Shown piece after piece: positions 48,239-56,873 of a stretch of DNA of 64,000 bases. Each line of letters opens with the position of its first letter. Positions within the stretch are counted from its first letter, which is position 1. Origin of the DNA: Pelagibacteraceae bacterium AG-337-G06 (lineage in GTDB: Bacteria; Pseudomonadota; Alphaproteobacteria; Pelagibacterales; AG-422-B15); the NCBI GenBank assembly GCA_003282175.1, contig QBZX01000005.1, positions 1 to 64,000 on the forward strand, given 5' to 3'. The position numbers and the translations under genes were made by a program. The notes beneath the pieces are model-generated. The model saw nothing but the letters and a program-made list of their open reading frames with translations. It had not been told where the DNA came from and made no database searches.

Positions 48239-49210
48239 CTATTTAAAATTATTGTATTTCCTACCCCAATTTGGAAACTTATCTTTTTGATTTTTATTTA
48301 AAGTTTTCATAATTTCAATCAAAAATAAATCTCTTTGTTCCTCAAGCTCTTTGATACTAAATTTCCCAGCTTGTTTTTTCGTGCCAGAAATCATTGATTC
48401 TTTCAGTTTACTCGATAATTCAGGCGCTTTCAATTTAGTCCAAGGCAGCTTTAGAGCAGGACCAAACTGCTCTAGCATATGTTTCATTCCCGTTTCTCCA
48501 CCAGCTAAATGAAATGTTAAACATACCCCCATAAAGGCCCATCTTAATCCAGGCCCATACACAATAGCGTCATCAACTTCTTCAGTTGATGCTACGCCAT
48601 CATTTATTATATGTAAGGCCTCACGCCATAAAGCTTCTTGAAGTCTATCAGAAATGTATCCTTCTATCTCTTTTCGAACAACAAGGGGTCGCATTCCAAT
48701 ATGTTCATATATTTTTTTTAATTTTTTTACATTTGTATGACTAGTCTTTTTACCAGCTACAATCTCAACAAGTGGTAACAAGTATACTGGATTAAATGGA
48801 TGTCCAATTAATACTCTTTCAGGAAATTTACATGTAGATTGAACTTTTGATGGTAATAATCCAGAGGAACTGGACGCAATTATAATATTTTTTGGAATTA
48901 CATTATCAATTTTTTTTAGAATATTTTTTTTAATTTTTTCATTTTCAGGTGCGTTTTCTTGAACGAAGGTTGTTTCATGTAAAGCATCATTCAGGTTAGT
49001 AAAAACTTTAAGTTTTTTCAATGAAGCATGTTTATTTAAACCTATCTTTTTAAGACTTTTAAATGCAAAACGAATATTTTTTTTTAATTTCTCAAGTGAG
49101 TCAATATTTGGGTCATATGCTTTAACAATATAGCCTTTAGCAAGAAATCTTACCGCCCATCCAGCACCAATTACACCTGTTCCAATAATCGAAACAATTT
49201 TTTTTTTCAA
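48239..49210 (-). CDS. L-carnitine dehydrogenase
   Basis: 323 residues of the 3-hydroxyacyl-CoA-dehydrogenase fold: NAD-binding [18 protein letters not shown] (10-27), SSSSGLLPS with the catalytic serine region, [16 protein letters not shown] with the catalytic His, and a helical C-terminal domain. Length and the GAGWA variant fit L-carnitine dehydrogenase, which oxidises carnitine to 3-dehydrocarnitine. The neighbours make and use exactly these compounds. 3-hydroxybutyryl-CoA dehydrogenase is the alternative but lacks this context. It overlaps the BKACE gene by four bases. Confidence 0.85.
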   Translation of the reverse strand: MKKKIVSIIGTGVIGAGWAVRFLAKGYIVKAYDPNIDSLEKLKKNIRFAFKSLKKIGLNKHASLKKLKVFTNLNDALHETTFVQENAPENEKIKKNILKKIDNVIPKNIIIASSSSGLLPSKVQSTCKFPERVLIGHPFNPVYLLPLVEIVAGKKTSHTNVKKLKKIYEHIGMRPLVVRKEIEGYISDRLQEALWREALHIINDGVASTEEVDDAIVYGPGLRWAFMGVCLTFHLAGGETGMKHMLEQFGPALKLPWTKLKAPELSSKLKESMISGTKKQAGKFSIKELEEQRDLFLIEIMKTLNKNQKDKFPNWGRKYNNFK

Positions 49211-50091
49211 CGTTTTAACCCAAGATGTATTCTTGCTTCATCAGGACCCATTACATTTGAGCCTAAATTATTAATTATTGTAGCAGCTTTTTCAACAAGT
49301 GATCCATTCGTAGCATAAACGCCTTTTTCTAAATAAAGATTATCCTCAAGTCCAACTCTAACATTGCCTCCTAATAAAACAGCTTGTGCTACCATCGGCA
49401 TTTGATTAATTCCGATTCCAAATGCCCCCCAGTTACTTCCTTTTGGTATCATATCAACCATATTTTTCATTGATCCAGTTGTTGCGGGCGCACCGTAGGG
49501 TATCCCTAAACAAATTTGAAACAATGATGGCTGATCTAGCAAGCCTTCTTCTAACATCTGATTTGCAAACCATAAATGACCTGTATCAAAGACTTCAAGT
49601 TCTGGTTTAACCCCTAATTCTTGAATTCTCTTAGCACCTATTCTTAGTTGTTCAGGGGTTCCAACATAGATCATATTTTCATCACCAAAATTTAGAGTAC
49701 CGCAATCTAAGGAACATATATCAGGTAGAAGTTCTTCAACATGACTCAGCCTTTCAAGTGCATTTACAAAATCTGTATTAGAACCAAAGTTTAATAAATC
49801 ATCTTCTGGACCAATTTCTATATCTCCTCCCATTCCACTTGTGAGATTAATTATCACATTAGTCCCACTATCTTTTATTCGGCTAACTACTTCTTTATAA
49901 AGTTCATTATCTCTGGATCCCTTTCCAGTTTCAGGATTTCGAACATGAATATGGGCTATAGCAGCTCCAGCATTAGCAGCTTCAATAGAAGCGTTTGCTA
50001 TTTCCTCAGGAGTAACAGGAATATTAGGATGCTTGCCAACAGAGTCTCCTGATCCAGTAACTGCACAAGAAATTATAATATTTTTATTCAT
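49207..50091 (-). CDS. Beta-keto acid cleavage enzyme (BKACE), probable 3-dehydrocarnitine cleavage
   Basis: 294 residues of the BKACE (DUF849) family of zinc TIM-barrels that condense a beta-keto acid with acetyl-CoA and split off acetoacetate. Metal-binding [10 protein letters not shown] (about 48-57), [10 protein letters not shown] and the C-terminal [16 protein letters not shown] are family landmarks. Next to L-carnitine dehydrogenase the expected reaction is 3-dehydrocarnitine plus acetyl-CoA to betainyl-CoA plus acetoacetate. First gene of the carnitine unit; divergent from the aldehyde dehydrogenase across 69 bases. Confidence 0.85.
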   Translation of the reverse strand: MNKNIIISCAVTGSGDSVGKHPNIPVTPEEIANASIEAANAGAAIAHIHVRNPETGKGSRDNELYKEVVSRIKDSGTNVIINLTSGMGGDIEIGPEDDLLNFGSNTDFVNALERLSHVEELLPDICSLDCGTLNFGDENMIYVGTPEQLRIGAKRIQELGVKPELEVFDTGHLWFANQMLEEGLLDQPSLFQICLGIPYGAPATTGSMKNMVDMIPKGSNWGAFGIGINQMPMVAQAVLLGGNVRVGLEDNLYLEKGVYATNGSLVEKAATIINNLGSNVMGPDEARIHLGLKR

Positions 50092-50121
50092 AAGATTATG
50101 AAGTTACAATATTAAAAAGAA

Positions 50122-50150
50122 TTTACAATTTGAATAGTATAGTATGTAAT
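50122..50150 (+). promoter_or_regulatory. Candidate promoter for the aldehyde dehydrogenase operon
   Basis: TTTACA (50122-50127), 17 bases, TGTAAT (50145-50150). Transcription would start near 50157, only about four bases before the ATG at 50161, and the short A-rich leader contains no ribosome site. The mRNA may therefore be leaderless. Confidence 0.4.
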
Positions 50151-50160
50151 AAAAAAAAAA

Positions 50161-51585
50161 ATGGAAAATCTTCAAAAATTTTATATTAACGGTAAATGGA
50201 TAATGCCCAAATCAACTAAAACAATGGCGGTTCTCAACCCTGCAACTGAAGATTTGATAGGTGAGATAATCCTTGGTAATTCTAAAGATGTAGATATTGC
50301 CGTGAGTGCTGCAAAAAATGCATTTAATAGCTTTTCTAAAACTTCAAAGAATGATCGTTTAGAATTACTTAATAAAATTAGGCAGATTTCTGAAAAAAGG
50401 TTTGAAGATCTTGCAGATGCAATGACATCTGAAATGGGAGCTCCTCATAGAATGGCTAGAGATGCGCAGGCAGATGCAGCAATAGGACATTTAGATGGTT
50501 TTATTGATGCGTTAAAGAAGCATGAAGAAAAAATTATTCTTTCTAATACAGATGTACTTTTAAAAGAGCCAATAGGAGTTTGTGGTTTAATTACTCCCTG
50601 GAACTGGCCCATTAATCAAATTACATTGAAAGTACTTCCTGTGATTGCTACAGGATGTACATGTATTTTAAAGCCATCTGAGCATACTCCTTTATCAGCG
50701 ATGGTTTATGCTGAAATTCTTGATGAGGCTGGAGTTCCTGATGGTGTATTTAATTTAGTACATGGAGATGGAGAAGGGGTAGGCGTGTTGATGTCTCGGC
50801 ATCCAGATATAGAAATGATGTCATTTACTGGCTCTAAAAGAGGAGGTAAGTCAGTTACCATTGAATCTGCTGAGACTGTAAAAAAAGTAACATTAGAATT
50901 AGGCGGCAAATCACCTAACATCGTATTTGCGGATTGTGACTTAGAGGAAAAAGTAAAAGCTTCAGTAAATGAATGTATGTTTAATACTGGACAATCTTGT
51001 GATGCTCCTACAAGGTTACTGGTAGAAAAAAAATGCTATGATGAGGTAATTGATATTGCAAAAAAAACTGCTGAAGAAATTAAGGTAGGTGATCCAACAC
51101 TAGATGGTGACCATCTCGGGCCACTCTTTGATAGAATACAATTTGATCGAGTTCAGAATATGATTCAAGTTGGTATTGATGAGGGAGCAAAATTACTTGC
51201 AGGAGGCCTTGGAAAACCTGATGGTCATGAAAAAGGATGGTTTGTAAAGCCAACAATTTTTTCTGATGTAAAGAATAATATGAGAGTTGCTCAAGAAGAA
51301 ATATTTGGTCCAGTGCTAGTGATAATTCCTTTTGATGACGAGGATGAGGCAATCAGAATAGCAAATGATACTCCTTATGGTCTTGCTGCCTATCTGCAAA
51401 CGGGAGATAAAGAAAGAGCTGAACGTGTCTCAAGGCAATTAAGAGCAGGCGGTGTTCATGTTAATGGCGGTGGTTATAATTATGGTTCACCTTTTGGGGG
51501 ATATAAAGAATCTGGTAATGGCCGAGAAGGTGGAGAAATGGGGCTAGAAGATTACCTAGAAACTAAAGCACTTCACATTGCTTAA
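50161..51585 (+). CDS. Aldehyde dehydrogenase, probable (trimethylamino)aldehyde type
   Basis: 474 residues. ITPWNWPINQ, KPSEHTPLSA, FTGSKRGGKS, LELGGKSPNIVF with the general-base Glu, the nucleophilic Cys in FNTGQSCDAPTRLLV and EEIFGPVLVIIPF are all present. The family includes betaine aldehyde dehydrogenase and 4-trimethylaminobutyraldehyde dehydrogenase. Location supports either betaine aldehyde (after the choline dehydrogenase) or the aldehyde that yields gamma-butyrobetaine. The sequence alone does not decide; the broad family (including 3-succinoylsemialdehyde-type members) should be kept in mind. Confidence 0.85.
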   Translation: MENLQKFYINGKWIMPKSTKTMAVLNPATEDLIGEIILGNSKDVDIAVSAAKNAFNSFSKTSKNDRLELLNKIRQISEKRFEDLADAMTSEMGAPHRMARDAQADAAIGHLDGFIDALKKHEEKIILSNTDVLLKEPIGVCGLITPWNWPINQITLKVLPVIATGCTCILKPSEHTPLSAMVYAEILDEAGVPDGVFNLVHGDGEGVGVLMSRHPDIEMMSFTGSKRGGKSVTIESAETVKKVTLELGGKSPNIVFADCDLEEKVKASVNECMFNTGQSCDAPTRLLVEKKCYDEVIDIAKKTAEEIKVGDPTLDGDHLGPLFDRIQFDRVQNMIQVGIDEGAKLLAGGLGKPDGHEKGWFVKPTIFSDVKNNMRVAQEEIFGPVLVIIPFDDEDEAIRIANDTPYGLAAYLQTGDKERAERVSRQLRAGGVHVNGGGYNYGSPFGGYKESGNGREGGEMGLEDYLETKALHIA

Positions 51586-51606
51586 GAAATAATAAAATTT
51601 TATGAT

Positions 51607-53553
51607 ATGCCAAGGTTGCTTTGGAGCCCATCTAAGGAAAGAGTAAAAAAAACAAACCTATATAATTATTTTATTTTTTTAGAAGAAAAAAACAAAATTC
51701 AATTAAGTTTTGATTATAGTAAAATCTGGTCCTGGAGCATTAGTCATCCTGCTGAATTTTGGTTAAGCTTAATAGATTATTTAGGCATACAGTACAAAGG
51801 AAGCTCTAGCCCAGTTATTGAAAAGGATAAATTTATATACAACCAAGAATTTTTTAAAAATATTAAAGTTAATTATGCCGAAAATATTTTATCTAATCTT
51901 AACTCATGCCCTATTACCTTTATCAATGAACTTGGTTTCAAGAAAAGTTATTATAAGGAAGATTTAGTATCAAAAACGTCAATATTAGCTAACTATTTTA
52001 GATCTATAGGGGTTAAAAAAGGAGATCGGATTGTGGCAGTCGCGGTAAACAGTGCTGAGACACTAATTGCATTTTTAGCAGTGAATTCTATTGGGGCGAT
52101 TTGGTCATCTTGCTCGCCAGATTTTGGCGAGGCAGCTATTTTAGATCGTTTTAATCAAATAAAACCAAAAGTATTATTATATTCTAAAATTTATTTATAT
52201 GGTGGAAAAAAATTTGATATTGAAAAGAAAATAAAAAATGTAATTAATAATATCAAAACACTCAAACACACTATTTGTATTAACTATCCAGACAAGAAAC
52301 TGGATAAAGGAATAGATGAAATAAGTTTAAATTCAATTTTTCAAAAAGAAATTTATCAAGAAAAAATTATTTTTGAAGAAAACTCATTTAATGACCCAAT
52401 GTATATTCTTTATTCTAGTGGAACAACCGGTAAACCTAAATGCATAGTTCATAATACTGGTGGACCACTTTTACAACATACAAAGGAGCAACAGCTTCAT
52501 TGTGATCTAAAAATAGGTGACAAATTATTTTATTATACAACCTGTGGATGGATGATGTGGAATTGGCTTATTTCAGGTTTAGCGTCAGGAGTTTCATTAG
52601 TGCTTTATGACGGATCCCCATTTTATCCAGATAAAGAAACCCTTTTTAAAATTGCTGAAGAAGAAGAAATAACGTGCTTTGGAACAAGTGCAAAATTTAT
52701 TGATGCTTTAAGAAATGATAAAGTAAATATTCTAGAAAAATATAATTTAGGTAAACTTGAATCATTGTTAAGCACAGGGTCACCACTTATAAGTGAGAGT
52801 TTTGAGTATGTGTACGAATTTATAAAAAAAGATATACATCTGGCGTCCATTAGTGGAGGGACAGACATTGTTTCTTGCTTTGTTGGCGGCAATCCAATGT
52901 TGCCAGTTTACTCTGGTGAAATACAAAGTATGTGTCTTGGGGTAGATGTGGATGTCTTTGATGAAAAAGGTCAGGCTACGCTTCAAAAAGGTGAGCTGGT
53001 ATGTAAATCACCGCTTCCATCTATGCCGATTGGATTTTGGGATGACTTAAATAAAGAGAAATATATTAAATCATATTTTTCAAAATTTAAGAATGTATGG
53101 ACACAAGGTGATTACGCTAAAATATCTCAAAATAATGGAATAGTCATTTATGGACGGTCAGACTCAACATTAAATCCTGGTGGAATTAGAATTGGAACTG
53201 CTGAAATATATAGGTCTGTCGAACAAATAGATGAAATTGTTGAATCCATTGTAGTTGGTCAGTCTTGGAACAATGACACAAGAATTATTTTATTTGTGAA
53301 GCTTCAAAAGGATATTGAGCTTGATCAAGTTATTATTGATAAAATTAAATATAATATTAGATCTTCTAATTCTATAAGACATGTGCCTGCAAAAATTATT
53401 AAAGTAAGTGATATACCTAGAACAAGAAGTGGCAAAATAGCAGAAATTACTGTGAGAGATATTATTAATGGCATGAATATAAAGAATTTAGAGGCCTTAG
53501 CTAATCCTGCTTGTTTATCGGAATATGAAAATATTGAAGAATTAAAAAATTAG
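51607..53553 (+). CDS. Acetoacetyl-CoA synthetase
   Basis: 648 residues of the acyl-adenylate ligase family. N-terminal ACAS_N segment (IWSWSISHPAEFWLSLIDY), the ATP loop YSSGTTGKPKCIVH, TCGWMMWNWL, SGGTDIVSCFVGG, the adenylation GDYAKI and the C-terminal SRSGK-like RTRSGKIAE lysine motif. Length and the motif set SGGTDIVSCF identify acetoacetyl-CoA synthetase rather than acetyl-CoA synthetase. It would activate the acetoacetate freed by BKACE, feeding it back as two acetyl-CoA. It starts 21 bases after the aldehyde dehydrogenase. Confidence 0.9.
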   Translation: MPRLLWSPSKERVKKTNLYNYFIFLEEKNKIQLSFDYSKIWSWSISHPAEFWLSLIDYLGIQYKGSSSPVIEKDKFIYNQEFFKNIKVNYAENILSNLNSCPITFINELGFKKSYYKEDLVSKTSILANYFRSIGVKKGDRIVAVAVNSAETLIAFLAVNSIGAIWSSCSPDFGEAAILDRFNQIKPKVLLYSKIYLYGGKKFDIEKKIKNVINNIKTLKHTICINYPDKKLDKGIDEISLNSIFQKEIYQEKIIFEENSFNDPMYILYSSGTTGKPKCIVHNTGGPLLQHTKEQQLHCDLKIGDKLFYYTTCGWMMWNWLISGLASGVSLVLYDGSPFYPDKETLFKIAEEEEITCFGTSAKFIDALRNDKVNILEKYNLGKLESLLSTGSPLISESFEYVYEFIKKDIHLASISGGTDIVSCFVGGNPMLPVYSGEIQSMCLGVDVDVFDEKGQATLQKGELVCKSPLPSMPIGFWDDLNKEKYIKSYFSKFKNVWTQGDYAKISQNNGIVIYGRSDSTLNPGGIRIGTAEIYRSVEQIDEIVESIVVGQSWNNDTRIILFVKLQKDIELDQVIIDKIKYNIRSSNSIRHVPAKIIKVSDIPRTRSGKIAEITVRDIINGMNIKNLEALANPACLSEYENIEELKN

Positions 53554-53567
53554 TTTTATATTTTTTT

Positions 53568-54659
53568 ATGGATTTTAATTATGATTCAAAAGAAATAAGG
53601 TTTTTTATTGGCGATGAGCAATATAAGCTTCATCCTTTATGGATGAGAGAACGGTCATTAGAAGAAGGTGCAGTCGATCAAAATTCACTACAACGACTAT
53701 ATGACCCAGAGAAAATCATTGAAAATTTAGAAATCAAAGAAGTAAATAAGTTAGACGAAGATAAACTATTAATTAAATTCTCAGATAATCATATAGCTAA
53801 GTATTGCATAAAAAACTTAATTAAAGAAATAAAGAGAGCTAAAGGACTTCCTGATAAAGTTTTTTGGAATAAAGACAGCATATCACTTAGAAAGTTTAAA
53901 TTTGATTATAATACAAATGAAAATAAACAAATTTATGAGATATTAGAATATTACCATAGATATGGATTTGCAATTGTAAGCAAACTCAAACCTGAAGATG
54001 GTGAGATTATAAATTTTGCAAAAAAAATTGGATATATAAGAGAAACTAATTTTGGAAAATTATTCAACGTTAAATCTCAAAAACAACCAAACGATTTAGC
54101 ATATACATCCATTGAATTAGAGTCTCATACTGATAATCCATATCGAAAACCAGTACCTTCTATTCAATTTCTTTTTTGTATTCATAATAGTTGCCAAGGA
54201 GGCGACTCAACAATTGTTGATGGGTTTAAGGTTGCAGAAGACTTAAAAAATGAAAATCCAAATGCGTTTAATACTCTTACGAATACTCTTATCAATTTTA
54301 AATTTAAAGACAAAGATGCTATATTGGAAAAAACAGGTAAGATCATCAAGTTAAGTGAGCGAGGAGAAATAAAGCAAATAAAGTATAGCAACAGATTAGA
54401 TTTTGTTTTTTATCAAGACCCTAAAAAACTTGATGAATTTTATGCGTCGAAAAGAGTGATGCACAAAATGATAAATTCTTCTAAATATATATTTAAGTTT
54501 CGCTTAGAACCAGGAGATTTAATTATTATGAATAATTATCGAACACTTCATGGTAGAACAAGTTATAATACAACTGAAGGCAATAGATGGCTGCAGGGAT
54601 TATATATAGACCATGATTCTGCAGAAAGTAAGTTTAAATTATTGTCAGAGGAAATATAA
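53568..54659 (+). CDS. tmpA: TmpA-like 2-oxoglutarate dioxygenase (2-trimethylaminoethylphosphonate hydroxylase candidate)
   Basis: 363 residues with the same two-domain plan as gamma-butyrobetaine dioxygenase: N-terminal domain with LHPLWMRERS (21-30), catalytic domain with His187-x-Asp189 (ESHTDNPYRKP), distal His328 (RTLHGRTSY) and Arg340. It is a divergent paralogue of the gene at 47093: the NC-x4-HPT-x-RERTF block is replaced by a sequence ending LQRLYDPE. Its immediate follower is an HD-domain protein. That pairing defines TmpA/TmpB, where TmpA hydroxylates 2-trimethylaminoethylphosphonate. A second butyrobetaine hydroxylase is the alternative. Confidence 0.7.
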   Translation: MDFNYDSKEIRFFIGDEQYKLHPLWMRERSLEEGAVDQNSLQRLYDPEKIIENLEIKEVNKLDEDKLLIKFSDNHIAKYCIKNLIKEIKRAKGLPDKVFWNKDSISLRKFKFDYNTNENKQIYEILEYYHRYGFAIVSKLKPEDGEIINFAKKIGYIRETNFGKLFNVKSQKQPNDLAYTSIELESHTDNPYRKPVPSIQFLFCIHNSCQGGDSTIVDGFKVAEDLKNENPNAFNTLTNTLINFKFKDKDAILEKTGKIIKLSERGEIKQIKYSNRLDFVFYQDPKKLDEFYASKRVMHKMINSSKYIFKFRLEPGDLIIMNNYRTLHGRTSYNTTEGNRWLQGLYIDHDSAESKFKLLSEEI

Positions 54660-55211
54660 ATGGAAAAAGTAAAATTTACTCAGATGAAAGATGGCACAAA
54701 AGAAGATTATGATCTTTTAAGTAAGTATGAAGAAAAGTTTTCAAAAGATCTTCCTGATAGAATATTAGACGCTTTGAGAAATTTAGATAGTTCAGTTGAC
54801 GGTTATCAAGTAACAAGGTTAGAGCATTCACTTCAATCAGCAACTAGAGCTGAAAAAGATGGCGCAGATGAAGAAATGGTAGTGGCAACTCTTGTACACG
54901 ATATTGGAGATAATCTTGCCCCATATAATCATAGTCAACTTGTTGCCTCAGTTTTAAGGCCCTATGTTTCTGAAAAAGTATATTGGATTATGCTTCATCA
55001 TGGGATTTTTCAAGAATATTACTATGCTCATCACATAGGGAGAGATCGTAATGCTAGAGAAAAATTTAAAGATCATCCTTACTATCAAGATGCAGTGGAT
55101 TTTTGTGAAAAGTGGGATCAAAAGTCATTTGATCCAGATTATGAATCTTATTCTCTTGAATATTTTGAACCAAAAGTAAGGAAGCTTTTCTCTAAGGAGC
55201 CAAATTTTTAA
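54660..55211 (+). CDS. tmpB: TmpB-like HD-domain oxygenase candidate
   Basis: 183 residues, one HD domain. Likely metal ligands are His56 (LEHSLQSATRAE), His80-Asp81 (LVHDIGDNL), His91, His114 or His113 (MLHHGIF) and Asp153 (KWDQKSF). HSLQ-x-A-x-x-A-E and the Trp-Asp at the end recall the PhnZ/TmpB mixed-valent diiron oxygenases rather than ordinary phosphohydrolases. TmpB cleaves the hydroxylated phosphonate to glycine betaine and phosphate. It abuts tmpA with no gap. I cannot place PhnZ's substrate-contacting Tyr/Glu pair with certainty, so phosphohydrolase activity is not excluded. Confidence 0.65.
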   Translation: MEKVKFTQMKDGTKEDYDLLSKYEEKFSKDLPDRILDALRNLDSSVDGYQVTRLEHSLQSATRAEKDGADEEMVVATLVHDIGDNLAPYNHSQLVASVLRPYVSEKVYWIMLHHGIFQEYYYAHHIGRDRNAREKFKDHPYYQDAVDFCEKWDQKSFDPDYESYSLEYFEPKVRKLFSKEPNF

Positions 55212-56335
55212 GCAATTTTTCTCACAATAACATTCCCCACGGAATAACCTGCCCCAAAAGAGCAAATAATTGCAAGATCATCTTTTTTTAGTGAGTTGTT
55301 ATGTTTATGAAAAGCAATTATTGAACCTGCAGAACTTGTGTTAGCATATTCATCAAGAACAACGGGCGCTAGATCTCTAGATGCTTCTTTGCCAAGTACA
55401 TATTTAGAAATAAGAATATTCATATTTTCATTTGCTTGATGCAAATACATTCCCTTTAAATCTTCGGCGGAAAGTTTATTTTCTTCTAAATGATCCTTTA
55501 TTAAATTAGAAACTTTAGGGATGACTTCTTTGAATACTTTTCTTCCATTTTGATGAAACAGTTTGTCTGCCTTACCTATTCCTTCAGGAGAAGAACTATT
55601 CAGAAATCCATAATTATTTCTTATATTATTAGAAAACTCTGTAAGGAGTTTTGTCCCAAGTATTTCATAAGAATTGTTTTTATGAATTTCCCCATTCATT
55701 CTTTCTAAAACTACAGCTGTCGCAACGTCACCAAATATAAAATGACAATCCCTATCTTTGAAATTTAAGTGACCAGTACAAATTTCTGGGTTGACCATTA
55801 AGGCCGATTTAATACTCCCACTTTTTATCATGTCAAAAATGGCTTGAATGCCAAAAGTAGCTGAGGAACAAGCAACATTCATATCAAATGCAAACCCCTC
55901 GATACCTAATTCATTTTGGATTTCAATAGCTATAGCTGGGTAGGCACGTTCTAAATTTGAGCAAGCAACAATTACTGCATCTATCTCTTTGATCTCGATT
56001 TGAGAATTTTTTATAGCTTCTTTTGCTGCAATTACTCCCATTTCAGCAAGATTAGAAATTTGATTCTCAGATCTTTCAACAAGTCTCGGACGCATAAAGG
56101 ATGTATCCAAAATCCCTGATTTATTTTGAACATATCTAGATTTTACACCTGATGCTTTTTCAATAAACTCTGAACTAGATTTTTCAAGTGGCTCCACACT
56201 TCCATTATTTATATCGCTAGCGTTTGATAAATTATATTCATCCACATACTTGTTATATGAGTCAACTAGTTCTTCGTTTGAAATTTTTTCTTTGGGTGTG
56301 TATAGTCCAGTTCCAGAAATTTGCACTTTAAACAT
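55208..56335 (-). CDS. Beta-ketoacyl-ACP synthase III, PA3286-like
   Basis: 375 residues, longer than FabH (about 320). Catalytic Cys in DMNVACSSATFGIQ (near 155), His in YLHQANENM (near 300) and Asn in YANTSSAGS complete the KASIII triad. The N-terminal insertion (SYNKYVDEYNLSNAS...SSSEFIEKASGVKSRYV) and NPEICTGHLNFKDRDCHFIFGD match, from memory, the Pseudomonas PA3286 type. That enzyme draws medium-chain acyl-CoA from beta-oxidation into fatty-acid synthesis. It stands alone, apart from fatty-acid genes; its stop overlaps tmpB's by four bases. Confidence 0.85.
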   Translation of the reverse strand: MFKVQISGTGLYTPKEKISNEELVDSYNKYVDEYNLSNASDINNGSVEPLEKSSSEFIEKASGVKSRYVQNKSGILDTSFMRPRLVERSENQISNLAEMGVIAAKEAIKNSQIEIKEIDAVIVACSNLERAYPAIAIEIQNELGIEGFAFDMNVACSSATFGIQAIFDMIKSGSIKSALMVNPEICTGHLNFKDRDCHFIFGDVATAVVLERMNGEIHKNNSYEILGTKLLTEFSNNIRNNYGFLNSSSPEGIGKADKLFHQNGRKVFKEVIPKVSNLIKDHLEENKLSAEDLKGMYLHQANENMNILISKYVLGKEASRDLAPVVLDEYANTSSAGSIIAFHKHNNSLKKDDLAIICSFGAGYSVGNVIVRKIA

Positions 56336-56402
56336 TTAAATAAGTATACGTAATGGAAACTGATTTTGGCAATTAACTTTTTTAACTGATTATTACAAGG
56401 TG

Positions 56403-56429
56403 TAACTGACCCCATAATGAGGCCAGTTA
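56403..56429. terminator. Stem-loop downstream of the small lipoprotein gene
   Basis: TAACTGACCCCA (56403-56414) and TGAGGCCAGTTA (56418-56429) form a 12-base-pair stem with two G-T wobbles on the minus-strand RNA and a 3-base loop. No T run follows directly, so termination strength is uncertain. It lies 7 bases past the lipoprotein stop codon. Confidence 0.5.
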
Positions 56430-56436
56430 AATATCT

Positions 56437-56553
56437 CTATATTCCTGGAATATAAGGAACACCGTCGCCCTTAACTGTCTCATTAATGCTTTGTAAAGTA
56501 GTACAAGCTGAAATCATGAAACTAAAAGCTAAAACTGTAAGAGTAGTACGCAT
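56437..56553 (-). CDS. 38-residue lipoprotein of unknown function
   Basis: 38 residues: MRTTLTVLAFSFMISAC is a lipoprotein signal with lipobox I-S-A-C, and the mature part is only 22 residues (CTTLQSINETVKGDGVPYIP plus GI). AGGAG lies 7 bases before the ATG, a good ribosome site. The size and layout recall entericidin-like small lipoproteins, but the mature sequence is not one I recognise. It is a single-gene unit with a stem-loop after it. Confidence 0.6.
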   Translation of the reverse strand: MRTTLTVLAFSFMISACTTLQSINETVKGDGVPYIPGI

Positions 56554-56594
56554 GCTTATTCTCCTGTTGATTCATAGATACTATATTTATTTCA

Positions 56595-56873
56595 ATGCCA
56601 AATACAATTAATATATCAAGAAATATGAGATTCTTTGTTTATGTCATCGGAACGAAATACCCAAAAGTACGAACATATGTAGGCTGGAGTAATGATATAA
56701 AAAAAAGACTTAAAGCACATAATGAATCTAAAGGAGCAAAGTTTACAAGAGGATCTAAATGGAAATTGTTATATCAAGAAGAGTTATTCTCTAAATCAGA
56801 AGCCATGAGAAGAGAGGCACATTTAAAAAAAGATAGACTATTAAGATCGCAGTTAAGAAATCAATTAATTTGA
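56595..56873 (+). CDS. GIY-YIG nuclease-domain protein (UPF0213-like)
   Basis: 92 residues. The GIY-YIG core is present as FFVYVIG ... RTYVGWSNDIKKRLKAH, with the catalytic Arg in KKRL, then ESKGAKFTRGSKWKLLYQEE and a Glu-containing helix AMRREAHLKK. These single-domain proteins are possible DNA endonucleases of unknown role. ATG at 56595 is the longest reading; the ATG at 56625 (MRFFVYVIG) would leave more room for the divergent lipoprotein promoter and is equally likely. Its 3' end overlaps the cupin gene by 9 bases. Confidence 0.8.
   Translation: MPNTINISRNMRFFVYVIGTKYPKVRTYVGWSNDIKKRLKAHNESKGAKFTRGSKWKLLYQEELFSKSEAMRREAHLKKDRLLRSQLRNQLI

Noticed and set aside
54660-55211. Plain HD-domain nucleotide phosphohydrolase
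   Set aside because: Not excluded, but zero-gap pairing with a butyrobetaine-hydroxylase-like oxygenase and the PhnZ-like residue pattern make the TmpB reading more likely.
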